Part shown: positions 45,133-54,590 of the stretch, in pieces | Layout: the number at the start of each line of letters is the position of its first letter | How positions within the stretch are numbered: the stretch's first letter is position 1 | Origin: Sphingobacteriales bacterium 39-19 | Lineage (GTDB): Bacteria; Bacteroidota; Bacteroidia; Chitinophagales; Chitinophagaceae | Assembly: GCA_001898465.1 (NCBI GenBank) | Contig: MKTX01000001.1 | Span: 186,001-250,000 of the forward strand | Direction: 5' to 3' | Length of the DNA stretch: 64,000 bases | The notes under the pieces: generated by a model | Database searches by the model: none | Told to the model about the DNA's origin: nothing | What the model saw: only the letters and a program-made list of their open reading frames with translations | Position numbers and translations under genes: made by a program

Positions 45133-46140
45133 ATGCACATGAAAAAGGTAATTGCATTTAGTATCGTTTCCTGGTTTTTTGCCCTGGCAGGTTATAAAGC
45201 AGTAGCACAAAACCAGCCACAGCCCGATAAAAAAGTAAGCCAGGAAATAATCATTAAAAAAAAGGGAGACAAAGATGAAAAGCTCACCCTTGAATTTAAA
45301 GAAAATCAAGTGCTGATTAATGGCAAACCCCTGGTTGAATTTAAAGACGATGAAATCAGTATCAACAATCGTACAATTATAATTAATGGGAAAAAATTAG
45401 AAAGCGATATTGATCATATGATGCAGAACTTCAATTTTAACCCTGATTTCGACATTCAAATAGATTCCTTGTATGGAAATATGAGTTCGGGTCCTTACCT
45501 GGGTGTTTCTTTTGAAAATGTAAAAGAAGGCGCTAAAATATTAAACGTAGTAAAAGGCAGCCCGGCTGAAAAAGCAGGCTTACAAAAAGATGATATCATT
45601 ACAAAATTTGGCAGCATCAAGCCGGATGATGAAGCCAATAACCTGGCTGCCCTGGTAAAAAAAATGAATGTAAAAGATGAGGTTAAAATTGAATACCTCC
45701 GGAATGGAAAAAAGAAAAAGACAAAAGCAGAAATAGAGGCAAATAATGAATTTTCATTCAGAGGCTTTACCACCGCACCTCCCCAGGCAAGGGGGCAAAT
45801 GTTACTCCCCCCTCAACCACCGGCATTTCCGCCAGATAATTTTTGGTTCAATAATACGAAACGAAAAAAAATAGGATTAAAAATTCAGGATACAGATGAT
45901 GGCAAGGGTGTGAAAGTAATAGCGGTAGAAGACAGCACCGCAGCGGCCACTGCCGGTATTCTAAAAAATGATATTCTTCTTGAAATTAATGGAGTAAAAA
46001 TTAATAATACCGATGATGCCCGGGAAGAATTACGCAGCAGCGATGATACCTTTACCTACCCGGTGAAAGTATTGAGAAATGGCACGGAAATGAATATCAC
46101 TATAAAAGTTCCCAGAAAGTTAAAAACGATTGACTTATAA
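45133..46140 (+). CDS. Exported twin-PDZ protein
   Basis: The 335-residue exported protein has a signal peptide (about 1-25). A strand-rich N-terminal region follows (KKKGDKDEKLTLEF, VLINGKPLVEFKDDEISINN, 38-80) that recalls the C-terminal extension of Bacteroidota M56/BlaR1-like proteins. PDZ 1 (about 115-195; GPYLGVSFENV, VVKGSPAEKAGLQKDDIITKFG) and PDZ 2 (about 240-330; IGLKIQDTDDGKGVKVIAVE, AATAGILKNDILLEINGVKI) are next. No protease domain is present, so it is not a DegP-type enzyme; it likely binds protein C-termini in the periplasm. The promoter is embraced by two operator-like dyads, suggesting tight control by a dimeric repressor. Confidence 0.85.
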   Translation: MHMKKVIAFSIVSWFFALAGYKAVAQNQPQPDKKVSQEIIIKKKGDKDEKLTLEFKENQVLINGKPLVEFKDDEISINNRTIIINGKKLESDIDHMMQNFNFNPDFDIQIDSLYGNMSSGPYLGVSFENVKEGAKILNVVKGSPAEKAGLQKDDIITKFGSIKPDDEANNLAALVKKMNVKDEVKIEYLRNGKKKKTKAEIEANNEFSFRGFTTAPPQARGQMLLPPQPPAFPPDNFWFNNTKRKKIGLKIQDTDDGKGVKVIAVEDSTAAATAGILKNDILLEINGVKINNTDDAREELRSSDDTFTYPVKVLRNGTEMNITIKVPRKLKTIDL

Positions 46141-46158
46141 CCTAAATTATAATTTAAC

Positions 46159-46185
46159 AAAACGCCACTAAACAGTGGCGTTTTT
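46159..46185 (+). terminator. Intrinsic terminator after the PDZ gene
   Basis: AAAACGCCACT (46159-46169) pairs perfectly with AGTGGCGTTTT (46174-46184) around a 4-base loop; T continues at 46185. Confidence 0.92.
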
Positions 46186-46211
46186 ACATTTTACACCCCT
46201 CAATTTTTTGC

Positions 46212-46219
46212 TACCTTTG
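46212..46219 (+). promoter_or_regulatory. Promoter of gatB
   Basis: TACCTTTG matches TAnnTTTG exactly and ends seven bases before the ATG at 46227. A start of transcription at the usual distance would give a leaderless message. Confidence 0.5.
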
Positions 46220-46226
46220 CCCACCG

Positions 46227-47672
46227 ATGACAAGCAATAAATATGAAGTAGTAATCGGGCTGGAGGTACATGCCCAATTACTAACCAACAGTAAGTTATT
46301 TTGTGGCGACCCTACCCGTTTTGGCGCCGATGCCAATACCCAGGTAAGCCCCCTCACGCTTGCCCACCCGGGTACCCTGCCGGTAATGAACGAAGCTGTA
46401 ATCTATCTTGCCTTACAATTGGGAATGGCGCTTAAATGCGAAATTGTTCAGGACAATTTTTTTGCCCGTAAAAATTATTTTTATCCTGACCTGCCAAAAG
46501 CCTACCAGGTAAGCCAGCACACAGCGCCTATTTGCAGGGGTGGGCACCTGTCAATTAAAAGTGATGATGGATATAAAGACATTCATTTAAACCGCATCCA
46601 TATTGAAGAAGATGCCGGCAAGAGTATCCACGACCGGGATGCTGAATTTACCTGCATAGATTTAAACCGGGCAGGTATCCCTTTATTGGAAATTGTAACA
46701 GAACCCTGTATCCACTCTGCCCGTGATGCCTATTCTTTTTTAACTGAATTACGCCGATTGCTCCGCTGGCTACAGGTATGTGATGGGAATATGGAAGAAG
46801 GAAGTATGCGTTGCGATGCCAATATTTCTATTCGCCCTACCGGAAGTAAAACATTGGGTACCCGGGTAGAAGTAAAAAACCTCAACAGCATCCGCAATGT
46901 GAAACTGGCTATTGAAATTGAAATAAACCGGCTTATTAACATAACAGAAAAAGGGGAAAACATTGTTCAGGAAACAAGGAGTTTTGATGCCGATAAAGCC
47001 AGTACATTTAGCCTGCGAAATAAAGAAGAGGCAGAAGATTACCGGTATTTTCCTGAACCTGATTTACCACCGTTTAAAATTACCGATGAGCAATTACAAA
47101 ATATAAAAAATAGTTTGCCTGAGCTTCCTTACGAACTTATAAAAAAATATACAACAAATTATGGTCTATCATTGTACGATGCCGAAATGATTTGCAGTGA
47201 TAAAGACGATATGCTTTATTTTGAATCTATTATTGCTCTTTGTCCCAAATATAAAGCGGTTGCCAATTGGCTGCAAGGGCCCATACGCAGTTATTGCAAC
47301 GAACAACAACTTTCATTAAACCGGTTTCCTTTACCGGTACCTGCTTTATGCTCATTAATAGAGCTGAATGAAACAGGGAAAGTGAGCTTTAGCAATGCAG
47401 GCAATAAAATACTTCATGCCCTTATTGCCAGCCCGGTAACACCGGCTTTAGAGATAGCAACACAATTAAACCTGTTGCAGGAAAATAATAGCGATGCCAT
47501 TGATGAATGGGTGAACCAGGTACTTGAAAACTTACCCGATAAAGTGAAAGCATATAAAGCCGGTAAAAAAGCGCTCCTCGGCCTCTTTTGCGGAGAAGTA
47601 AAAAAAATCAGCAAAGGGAAAGCCGATATGCAGCTGGCGCAACGCATATTACTTGAAAAATTAAGTCATTAA
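46227..47672 (+). CDS. gatB: Aspartyl/glutamyl-tRNA amidotransferase subunit B
   Basis: The 481-residue GatB binds misacylated Glu-tRNA-Gln or Asp-tRNA-Asn and performs the kinase and transamidation steps within GatCAB. The N-terminal signature YEVVIGLEVHAQLLTNSKLF, the catalytic-cradle motifs TLAHPGTLPVMNEAV and KNYFYPDLPKAYQVSQ, LLEIVTEPCIHS and GSMRCDANIS, and the EDYRYFPEPDLPP block are all present, as is the C-terminal YqeY-like helical tail. gatA and gatC are not adjacent. The next gene starts 18 bases downstream and may share the transcript. Confidence 0.97.
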   Translation: MTSNKYEVVIGLEVHAQLLTNSKLFCGDPTRFGADANTQVSPLTLAHPGTLPVMNEAVIYLALQLGMALKCEIVQDNFFARKNYFYPDLPKAYQVSQHTAPICRGGHLSIKSDDGYKDIHLNRIHIEEDAGKSIHDRDAEFTCIDLNRAGIPLLEIVTEPCIHSARDAYSFLTELRRLLRWLQVCDGNMEEGSMRCDANISIRPTGSKTLGTRVEVKNLNSIRNVKLAIEIEINRLINITEKGENIVQETRSFDADKASTFSLRNKEEAEDYRYFPEPDLPPFKITDEQLQNIKNSLPELPYELIKKYTTNYGLSLYDAEMICSDKDDMLYFESIIALCPKYKAVANWLQGPIRSYCNEQQLSLNRFPLPVPALCSLIELNETGKVSFSNAGNKILHALIASPVTPALEIATQLNLLQENNSDAIDEWVNQVLENLPDKVKAYKAGKKALLGLFCGEVKKISKGKADMQLAQRILLEKLSH

Positions 47673-47690
47673 AATCTTTTATAAAACAAT

Positions 47691-48848
47691 ATGAATATGA
47701 AAAAAATCATTCTCTCGGTTTCCCTGGTTGCATTAATATTTTCGTGCAAAAGCAAAACCGATGCAAACCAATTTGTAATTGAAGGCAATCTTCGTCATGT
47801 ACCTGACCAAAAAGTATATTTAGAGCAAATGTTCTTTAGCAGTAAAGACCCTGAAGTAATAGACACTGCCGAGATGAAAAACGGTAAATTTGAAATAAAG
47901 GGATCTGCGCCGGAAGAAGGTTTATTCCGCATCCGTTTAGAAAAATCACCCAGCGGATTTATCTTCATCAACGACCAGCCTAACATTTCGTTTATTGCCG
48001 ATTTAAATGATACCAGCATTGATGGTCCCGTTTTTAAAAGCCCGGCCAACCAAATGTTTAAAAATTTTATTAAAGTAATAGATAGCCGGGGGCGTGAATT
48101 GGAGCAGGCCAGCCGGGCTTTAGATAGTATGCAAAAACAAAAAGGAATGGATAGTGCTATTGCCGTGCAAACCCAATCCATCCTTGCTATGCAACATAAC
48201 TTTAGTGATTTCATAAATAAATATTTAGATACGGTAAGCAACCCGGTAATGGCCATGTTTGCCCTGGGATACAGCCAAAGTGTGGAACCCGAAGCATTAA
48301 AAGTTACGATCCCTAAATTAGTAACCCGTTTTCCAAAACACCAGGGCATTGCTGCATTAAGCGCCCAGTTCAATGAAGCCATGGCAAAGATAAATCAGCC
48401 CTCTGCCCCCAATGCAAAACCGGGCATACCCGGCATTGGCGATTTAGCGCCTGATATTACCATGAATGATGAAACCGGGAAGCCATTCAGCTTAAGTTCT
48501 TTAAAAGGCAAATATGTATTGGTTGATTTTTGGGCAAGCTGGTGTGCGCCCTGCCGTGGAGAGAACCCGAATGTGGTAGCGGCTTATAATAAATACAAAA
48601 ATAAAAATTTCACCATCCTGGGCGTATCATTAGATGAGAATAAAGAAGCCTGGCAAAAAGCCATTGATAAGGATGGCCTGCAATGGAAACAGGTGAGTGA
48701 TTTAAAAGGTTGGGAAAATGCGGCTGTTGCCTTGTACGGATTTGATGGAATTCCATACAACGTATTGTTAGATCCCAGCGGGAAGATTATTGCCAAAGAA
48801 TTAAGAGGAAGCGCATTACAAACAAAACTGGCAGAAGTATTAAAGTAA
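47691..48848 (+). CDS. TlpA-type thioredoxin lipoprotein with DUF4369 domain
   Basis: The 385-residue lipoprotein has its signal peptide ending ALIFSC (Cys19). An N-terminal DUF4369 beta-sandwich (about 26-120; FVIEGNLRHVPDQKVYLEQM), a helical linker (about 130-240) and a C-terminal TlpA/AhpC-TSA thioredoxin domain (about 250-385) follow. The active site is intact: FWASWCAPCRGENP. The cis-Pro is in FDGIPYNVLLDPSG. It acts as a periplasmic thiol-disulfide reductase; DUF4369-TlpA fusions are a Bacteroidota speciality. The gene lies 18 bases downstream of gatB. A bidirectional terminator follows. Confidence 0.92.
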   Translation: MNMKKIILSVSLVALIFSCKSKTDANQFVIEGNLRHVPDQKVYLEQMFFSSKDPEVIDTAEMKNGKFEIKGSAPEEGLFRIRLEKSPSGFIFINDQPNISFIADLNDTSIDGPVFKSPANQMFKNFIKVIDSRGRELEQASRALDSMQKQKGMDSAIAVQTQSILAMQHNFSDFINKYLDTVSNPVMAMFALGYSQSVEPEALKVTIPKLVTRFPKHQGIAALSAQFNEAMAKINQPSAPNAKPGIPGIGDLAPDITMNDETGKPFSLSSLKGKYVLVDFWASWCAPCRGENPNVVAAYNKYKNKNFTILGVSLDENKEAWQKAIDKDGLQWKQVSDLKGWENAAVALYGFDGIPYNVLLDPSGKIIAKELRGSALQTKLAEVLK

Positions 48849-48868
48849 ATTGAATAGCGCTCATCATA

Positions 48869-48903
48869 AAAATGCCGTATCAAAAAAATGGATACGGCAT
48901 TTT
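48869..48903. terminator. Bidirectional terminator between TlpA-like and SusCD operons
   Basis: AATGCCGTATC (48871-48881) pairs with GATACGGCATT (48891-48901) around a 9-base loop, flanked by A-rich sequence on the left and TTTTCTTTTTT on the right, so either strand can use it. It lies in the convergent gap. Confidence 0.9.
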
Positions 48904-48924
48904 CTTTTTTAGAATTATAAAGTT

Positions 48925-49818
48925 CTACCTGTTTAAAATCACCCGGTACACATCAGAAAAATAACCTAACCCACCAACTCCCAATTGCATATACAATGTG
49001 AAAGTTTGTGTGCAGCCCGAAAATGAGCCAAAAGGTGTAGTGGCATGTGCCCTCACTACAACAGGTAAACCTGCATAAGCACTATTTAAATCACCGGCAT
49101 CGGCACCCGGTACAGTTCCTGCGATCACCGTTGTTTTTAAAGCAGCCGGATTGGACCAGTCTAAAGTAAAATCAATGGGGCCCCAGCCTGTATCATAAAT
49201 ATTAGAAACTGAAATTTTAGCAGTAGTGGCTGTTAAGGGAACAGGCACACCCATTGTGGTGGTGTAGGGACCGTAGGCACCCGTACCAAAAAGTTCATTG
49301 GTATGTGCATAGGTACCAGCAAACATTGAAAGGACAGGGGAGCTTTCATCGCAGAATTGCCTTAAATATATGGTAATCTTGGTAGGCAGGATATAAGCTG
49401 TGGAGGGTGCTGCCCCCTGGTCAGTAATCCGAATCACAACCGTATCTATTTGCGATGCAGAAGAAAACCCACCAAATAATCCTGTCAGGCGCAGGGTATC
49501 TAATGCCTTACCAGCAGGGATGGTAACACTTGCCGGGGCCTGGTATTGTACACCCGCAGTGGCATCGGTAGAGGTATAGCTAAATGTAATTTTCCGATCC
49601 TCGTTAGAAACCGTTGTAAATCCTACCGGTATTTTGTAATCTCCATTATTGGCAGGAATAAAAAATGTTTTTGTTGAATCGGTTAGCCGGGCAAGAACAA
49701 AGCGTGCCACTTCCCGGGGAACTAATGGATCTTTATCGATGCTTAAATTTTCTTTTTTGCAAGCAACCAGGCTTATCGAAAAAAAAGCAAGTATGAAATA
49801 AAAAATTGACTTTCTCAT
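48925..49818 (-). CDS. SusCD-associated surface lipoprotein (Calx-beta/DUF4843-like)
   Basis: The 297-residue lipoprotein has a signal peptide ending SISLVAC (Cys20) followed by KKENLS. The middle (about 60-140; KITFSYTSTDATAGVQYQAP, SVTIPAGKALDTLRLTGLF) resembles a Calx-beta/DUF4843 beta-sandwich; the C-terminal half has a DUF1735-like feel (FTLDWSNPAALKTTVIAG). It is the third gene of an operon with SusC and SusD. In such loci the third lipoprotein commonly binds the substrate at the surface. The ligand is unknown. Confidence 0.8.
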   Translation of the reverse strand: MRKSIFYFILAFFSISLVACKKENLSIDKDPLVPREVARFVLARLTDSTKTFFIPANNGDYKIPVGFTTVSNEDRKITFSYTSTDATAGVQYQAPASVTIPAGKALDTLRLTGLFGGFSSASQIDTVVIRITDQGAAPSTAYILPTKITIYLRQFCDESSPVLSMFAGTYAHTNELFGTGAYGPYTTTMGVPVPLTATTAKISVSNIYDTGWGPIDFTLDWSNPAALKTTVIAGTVPGADAGDLNSAYAGLPVVVRAHATTPFGSFSGCTQTFTLYMQLGVGGLGYFSDVYRVILNR

Positions 49819-49839
49819 TTGTATCTTTTTTAAATGATA

Positions 49840-51336
49840 TTATGGGTTTTGATCAGCGGGTGTAAGTGCGGCATTATTATCCAGTTCTGCCTGTGGAATC
49901 CTCATCAGGAACTTAGGATCCTCCGCAGGAGTAGTATAAACTGATGGATTGTAGTTAGGGGCGCCATGATTACCCGGTCCTGAAGGCCTGTTTAAACCTT
50001 GTTTTAAGCGCTTTACATCTATCAGGCTAAACCCTTCTCCCCACAATTCAATTCTCCTTTGTTTTAAAATTTCATCCAGCAATGCTGACCCGGTAAGGCC
50101 AGAGGCATCATAAGCCGGATCCCGAACCGTAATTAAAGAATTTAACATGGCACTTGCAGGCCCATCCTGGCCTTGCCTGGCCAATGCTTCCGCTTGTATT
50201 AAATACATTTCAGAAGCCCGCATGTATAAATAATCGCCGGCCCATGATCCTGCAACCGGAACCTCGTGTTTTAATTGATTATAATCAGGGTTGGTAGAAG
50301 TACCGGTTCCGGGAGTTCTGAAAACAGTTTTTCTTACATCGGTGGCAGCAATTTGATCATACAAGCTTTTAGTGATTTTCTTTTGGCCTCCCAATGCGGC
50401 ATAGCCACCGGTCCTAATGTCCATATGCGACCAGAATGATGCATAAATAGTGGCCTGGTCTTCGGGTATTAAAGAACCCCACATCCATTCGCTATTAGAT
50501 AGAGAAGAAAAAGCATTGGTAGCCGGATACTGGGCTGCTGTCATTAAAGTATATCCTTGTTTTGCCAGGTTCGCATAATTAGCTGCGGTGGGCCAGTCTT
50601 CCATTAATAATGCTACACGAGCCCTGAAACCTCTTACCACACTCACATCAATATACTGTTTGCCGGCACGTGGTTTCCCATTTAGCAGGGTTTCTGCATT
50701 GGATAAATCACTTATGATTTGGTCATAAACTTCCTGAACGGTTCCCCGGGGTTTACCTTCGGTAGTAAGCTCTGTATAAATGGGGACACCCGGTTTTGTT
50801 TCATTTCCTTTATAGGTTTGCTGAAACAGGTTTATTAAGTAATAATAAGCATAAGCCCTTAAGCCCAGTGCCTGGCCTTTAAGAACATCTTTTTGTTGCT
50901 GCGAAGCATCTGTAACATTATCTGTATTCAAATAAATGGCGTTAGCCTGCTTAATGATATCATAATAAAAATACCAGGCATTAGAACTTTGCCTGCCCGA
51001 AGTAGCCACAGAGAATTCGGTATAATTATAAGAAGCATTAAACCAGCCATAGCCCTGGCTATGCACTACCATATCGTTACCCATTAAATCCATTGAAAGG
51101 TCCCAGGCTTTTTGTCCAAAATTATCATGGCGGGTAATTCCATTAGAGGCAAATGCAAATTGTGCCTGCACTGCGCCATCTAATGCTGCATAAATTGCAT
51201 TTACTTTACCCAAAATATCGCTTAAGGGCACTGCATTCGACGGTTTCGTTTCCAGGTAATCTTTTTTACATGCTGTAATTGACAGCATCAAGATGGAACT
51301 GAAAATTATTAATATTTTTTTCATATTAAGTTTCAT
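49840..51336 (-). CDS. SusD/RagB-family nutrient-binding lipoprotein
   Basis: The 498-residue lipoprotein (signal peptide ending LSITAC, Cys23) belongs to the SusD/RagB family, which forms the lid of the SusC channel. Signatures are the N-terminal KKDYLETKPSNAVPLSDI, the TPR-containing centre with GQALGLRAYAYYYLINLFQ, and the C-terminal SEMYLIQAEALARQG and ILKQRRIELWGEGFSLIDVKR. The pairing with SusC (eight bases upstream) is standard. No glycoside hydrolase or peptidase accompanies it, so the substrate (glycan or peptide) cannot be deduced. Confidence 0.95.
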   Translation of the reverse strand: MKLNMKKILIIFSSILMLSITACKKDYLETKPSNAVPLSDILGKVNAIYAALDGAVQAQFAFASNGITRHDNFGQKAWDLSMDLMGNDMVVHSQGYGWFNASYNYTEFSVATSGRQSSNAWYFYYDIIKQANAIYLNTDNVTDASQQQKDVLKGQALGLRAYAYYYLINLFQQTYKGNETKPGVPIYTELTTEGKPRGTVQEVYDQIISDLSNAETLLNGKPRAGKQYIDVSVVRGFRARVALLMEDWPTAANYANLAKQGYTLMTAAQYPATNAFSSLSNSEWMWGSLIPEDQATIYASFWSHMDIRTGGYAALGGQKKITKSLYDQIAATDVRKTVFRTPGTGTSTNPDYNQLKHEVPVAGSWAGDYLYMRASEMYLIQAEALARQGQDGPASAMLNSLITVRDPAYDASGLTGSALLDEILKQRRIELWGEGFSLIDVKRLKQGLNRPSGPGNHGAPNYNPSVYTTPAEDPKFLMRIPQAELDNNAALTPADQNP

Positions 51337-51344
51337 TTAATCAT

Positions 51345-54300
51345 TTAAAAGTTAATTGTAGTACCTACACTGGTAGTTCTAAATGGAGTATAGGTGGCAT
51401 CGGCCGTACCATTAAAAGCTCTTTGGGGATCAGCCCCTTTTTTAGCTGTAAACAGCCATGCATTATCTACGTTTACAAAAAATTGCAATCCTGTAACATG
51501 CAGCCTGTTTGATAAGTCTTTAGGCAAATTATAGGAAAGCGTTACGTTCTTAATATTTAACCAGGATCCGTCAATCAACCAGCGTGAAGAAGCGCCATCC
51601 TGGTTGGCTACAGCAACTTCCACCCGGGGTACATTGGTTATATCCCCCGGTTTTTGCCAGCGGTTCAATATATCTGTACTCCATGCAGTACCCGGAGAAC
51701 CCCGGTGCATGATACTGGCATAGTTACCATCGTAAAATTTACCTCCGTAAGAGAAAGTTGCAAGTACTGATAATTCCAGACCTTTATATGAAAATGAGTT
51801 TGTGATACCACCTGAAAATTTAGGAAGAGCGCTTCCAAATTTCCGTAAAGAAGTACTTGCTTTATTATATTGGTTGGTGATTTCAGACCCGGTTATATTT
51901 CCATCAGCATCTTTTATATCCACATAATATAGCGCATCGCCAGTAGCGGCATCTACCCCAGCAAATTCAGGAAGCCAAAAATCGTAAATACCGCCTCCTT
52001 CCAGGAGTTTTTTAGTACCGTTAATGATACCTGTTTTTTGCTGCTTAGGAGGCAATTTTGTGATCTTATTTTTAAATGTAGTCATATTTAAATCTACCCT
52101 CCAGGTAATATCCTGGTTGCGTACCGGCACCAGGCCTAACTGGAATTCAACACCTGTATTTTTCATACTACCGATATTTTGCCAAATACTGGCAAACGCG
52201 GTAGAAACAGGTAAGGGCACATCAAATAATAAATTATCCGATTTACGGTTAAACCAATCAATCGTTCCGGTAATGCGATTATTCAAAATACCAAAATCTA
52301 CGCCCACATTTAATATAGAGTTAGATTCCCATTGCAGGTCAGGGTTTGCTTTACGGCTGGGAGACGGAGGTGTATATCCGCCTGTTCCATTTGCATAATA
52401 ATAATCAGTATAGGCATAATACAAACCAATATCTTCATTCCCTTGTTCTCCATAGCTGCCTCTCAGTTTTAGTTCATTTAACCAGTTAATATTTTTTGCA
52501 AATTTCTCTCCTTTTATTCTCCAGCCTAAGCCTACAGAATAAAAATCGCCCCAGCGAACATCGGGTGCAAACCGGGAAGAACCATCTGTACGGAAACTGG
52601 CAGACAATAAATACCTTCCATCATAGTCATAATTCAGGTTAGAAAAATAGCTTTCAATACGATGGTTATCTTCATAAGAAGTTGCGGGGTTTGTTGCTGT
52701 TGCCCCGTTATCTAATTCAGTATATCCGGGGAATACAAAACCAGATTTGTAAGCGGCCAGGTAATTATACTGGTACCTGTAATTTTCATGGCCTACCAAT
52801 GCCCTGAAATTATGAACATCTTTTATCATTTTTGCCCACGATAAAACCTCGTTGCCTGTTAATGAAATAGCTCTTTCATTTGATTTTGTAGAACGGCCAC
52901 CATCTACACCACCTGGTGTGCTGGGAGCAGCATCGCCATATTGATTATTTTGATAGCTGGTACCATTTGTATTGTAATAATTTAAACCTAAGGTTGCTTT
53001 AAAAGAAAAATCCTTTAAGAATTTAATTTCACCAAAAGTATTCACATTCCCGTTAAATATTTTCGTTGACCTGTCATCAAGCGATAATGTACCTGCGGCA
53101 TTTGAACGGCCGGCATAAGGCCGTGTACCCATTTGTTCGGGCACTCCAAAATCATATTTTGGCTGGCCGGTTATGCTATCATATACATAAGATCCATCCG
53201 TAAGATTGTGCTGGTAAACTGGGTAAATGGGACCCATTTGACGGGTATAATAAAATGGGTTTGTAGTAGATGTTCCGCCACTGGGTACGTCCTTACGGTT
53301 TGCAAAACCACCATCCAGATTAATACCGGCATTAAACCACTTTTTAGGGGATACGTTAACGTTTAACCGGGTGTTATATAATTTATAACCGGAAAAACGG
53401 GCAATCCCATCTTCATTTAAATAACCGGCAGAAAAATAATAATCGGCTCCTTCGCCACCACCTGAAAAACTCAGGCTGGCATTGGTTCTGGAGGCAGTTC
53501 TAAACATGGCATCTTCCCATGATTCATCCCATAATAATTGTGCATTGGGATTTATTTTACCGGTTGTAGGGTCAATAAGCTGGTTACCCGGAACATTGTA
53601 AGCATTATATACTAACCCATTATTCGTAGTAAGTACATTGGATGCAGATACACCCGCTGCAGATGTGGATTGTCCCTGGGCCAGGTATTGGTTTCTATAA
53701 GCTTGCCAAAAAACTTCATAATAATCTTTAGCGCCTATTCGGTCATATTCCGGAATCAGTCTTGTCATAAATCCCTGACGCAGGCTGGCAGTCATTTTGG
53801 GCAGCCCTTTTTTCCCTTTTTTAGTGGTGATCATAATAACACCATTGGCAGCCCTGGAGCCGTATAATGCGGCCGCTGCTGCATCTTTTAATACAGTGAT
53901 AGATTCTATATCATCATTATTTAATGCAGAAATAGACCCGTCATAAGGGATCCCATTTAAAACATACAGTGGCCCGCTGGTTGCATTAATTGAACCCACA
54001 CCCCGTATCAGCACACCGGCACCAGAACCGGGAGCACCGCCCCCATTGGTTGCGATAATACCGGAAACCTGGCCTTCTAAAGCCTTTGTAATACTGGTAA
54101 CTTGTTGTTTTTGCAGCGTAGCGCTGGTTACTGTATTTTCAGCACCCGTAAAGGCTTTCTTTTTCACCGTACCATAAGGCACAGTTACCACTATATTTTC
54201 TAAGTCGTTCATAGTGGATGAAAGACTTACATTATAGGTATTGCCTGCATTAATTGCAATTTCTTTCTCCATCATATTAATTGAAGAAATAATGATAGCT

Positions 54301-54503
54301 TTAGCGGAGGCAGGTATTTCTATAGAATAAATACCTTCACTATTAGTGGCAGTTCCTATGGTTGTACCTTTTACAAGTACAGAAGCGCCGGCTACCGGTT
54401 TACCGGATTCATCAGTAACCCTACCGGAAATGGTTCGATTTTGCGCAATAGCAAAAAACGCTATTAGTTGAAATAGCGAGAGCAGCATTACAAGTTTTCT
54501 CAT
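51345..54503 (-). CDS. SusC/RagA-family TonB-linked outer-membrane protein
   Basis: The 1052-residue protein has a signal peptide (1-20), CarboxypepD_reg-like domain (22-100; ISGRVTDESGKPVAGASVLV), plug (about 110-225) with the family marks LEGQVSGIIATNGGGAPGSG, IRGVGSINATSGPLYVLNGI and VLKDAAAAALYGSRAANGVI, and a barrel ending in Phe (TTSVGTTINF). It imports the ligand captured by the SusD and third lipoprotein with TonB energy. It is the first gene of the operon. An exact TAnnTTTG lies 24 bases upstream. No ECF sigma/anti-sigma pair adjoins it and it has no N-terminal STN signalling domain. Confidence 0.96.
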   Translation of the reverse strand: MRKLVMLLSLFQLIAFFAIAQNRTISGRVTDESGKPVAGASVLVKGTTIGTATNSEGIYSIEIPASAKAIIISSINMMEKEIAINAGNTYNVSLSSTMNDLENIVVTVPYGTVKKKAFTGAENTVTSATLQKQQVTSITKALEGQVSGIIATNGGGAPGSGAGVLIRGVGSINATSGPLYVLNGIPYDGSISALNNDDIESITVLKDAAAAALYGSRAANGVIMITTKKGKKGLPKMTASLRQGFMTRLIPEYDRIGAKDYYEVFWQAYRNQYLAQGQSTSAAGVSASNVLTTNNGLVYNAYNVPGNQLIDPTTGKINPNAQLLWDESWEDAMFRTASRTNASLSFSGGGEGADYYFSAGYLNEDGIARFSGYKLYNTRLNVNVSPKKWFNAGINLDGGFANRKDVPSGGTSTTNPFYYTRQMGPIYPVYQHNLTDGSYVYDSITGQPKYDFGVPEQMGTRPYAGRSNAAGTLSLDDRSTKIFNGNVNTFGEIKFLKDFSFKATLGLNYYNTNGTSYQNNQYGDAAPSTPGGVDGGRSTKSNERAISLTGNEVLSWAKMIKDVHNFRALVGHENYRYQYNYLAAYKSGFVFPGYTELDNGATATNPATSYEDNHRIESYFSNLNYDYDGRYLLSASFRTDGSSRFAPDVRWGDFYSVGLGWRIKGEKFAKNINWLNELKLRGSYGEQGNEDIGLYYAYTDYYYANGTGGYTPPSPSRKANPDLQWESNSILNVGVDFGILNNRITGTIDWFNRKSDNLLFDVPLPVSTAFASIWQNIGSMKNTGVEFQLGLVPVRNQDITWRVDLNMTTFKNKITKLPPKQQKTGIINGTKKLLEGGGIYDFWLPEFAGVDAATGDALYYVDIKDADGNITGSEITNQYNKASTSLRKFGSALPKFSGGITNSFSYKGLELSVLATFSYGGKFYDGNYASIMHRGSPGTAWSTDILNRWQKPGDITNVPRVEVAVANQDGASSRWLIDGSWLNIKNVTLSYNLPKDLSNRLHVTGLQFFVNVDNAWLFTAKKGADPQRAFNGTADATYTPFRTTSVGTTINF

Positions 54504-54526
54504 AATTCAGTGTTGTTAGTATTAAA

Positions 54527-54534
54527 CAAATATA
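54527..54534 (-). promoter_or_regulatory. Candidate -7 promoter element of the SusCD operon
   Basis: On the minus strand TATATTTG is an exact TAnnTTTG match, 23 bases before the SusC ATG at 54503. A -33 TTTG at usual spacing was not found; the nearest (54562-54565) is 27 bases up. Confidence 0.45.
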
Positions 54535-54590
54535 ACTCAAATATTAATTTAAAGACATTTGCAAAAGAAAAACGCTGCATGATAATATTT

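Noticed and set aside
47795-48382. A 195-codon minus-strand frame inside the TlpA-like gene.
   Set aside because: Antisense shadow of a clear DUF4369/TlpA gene; no start signal or family motif.
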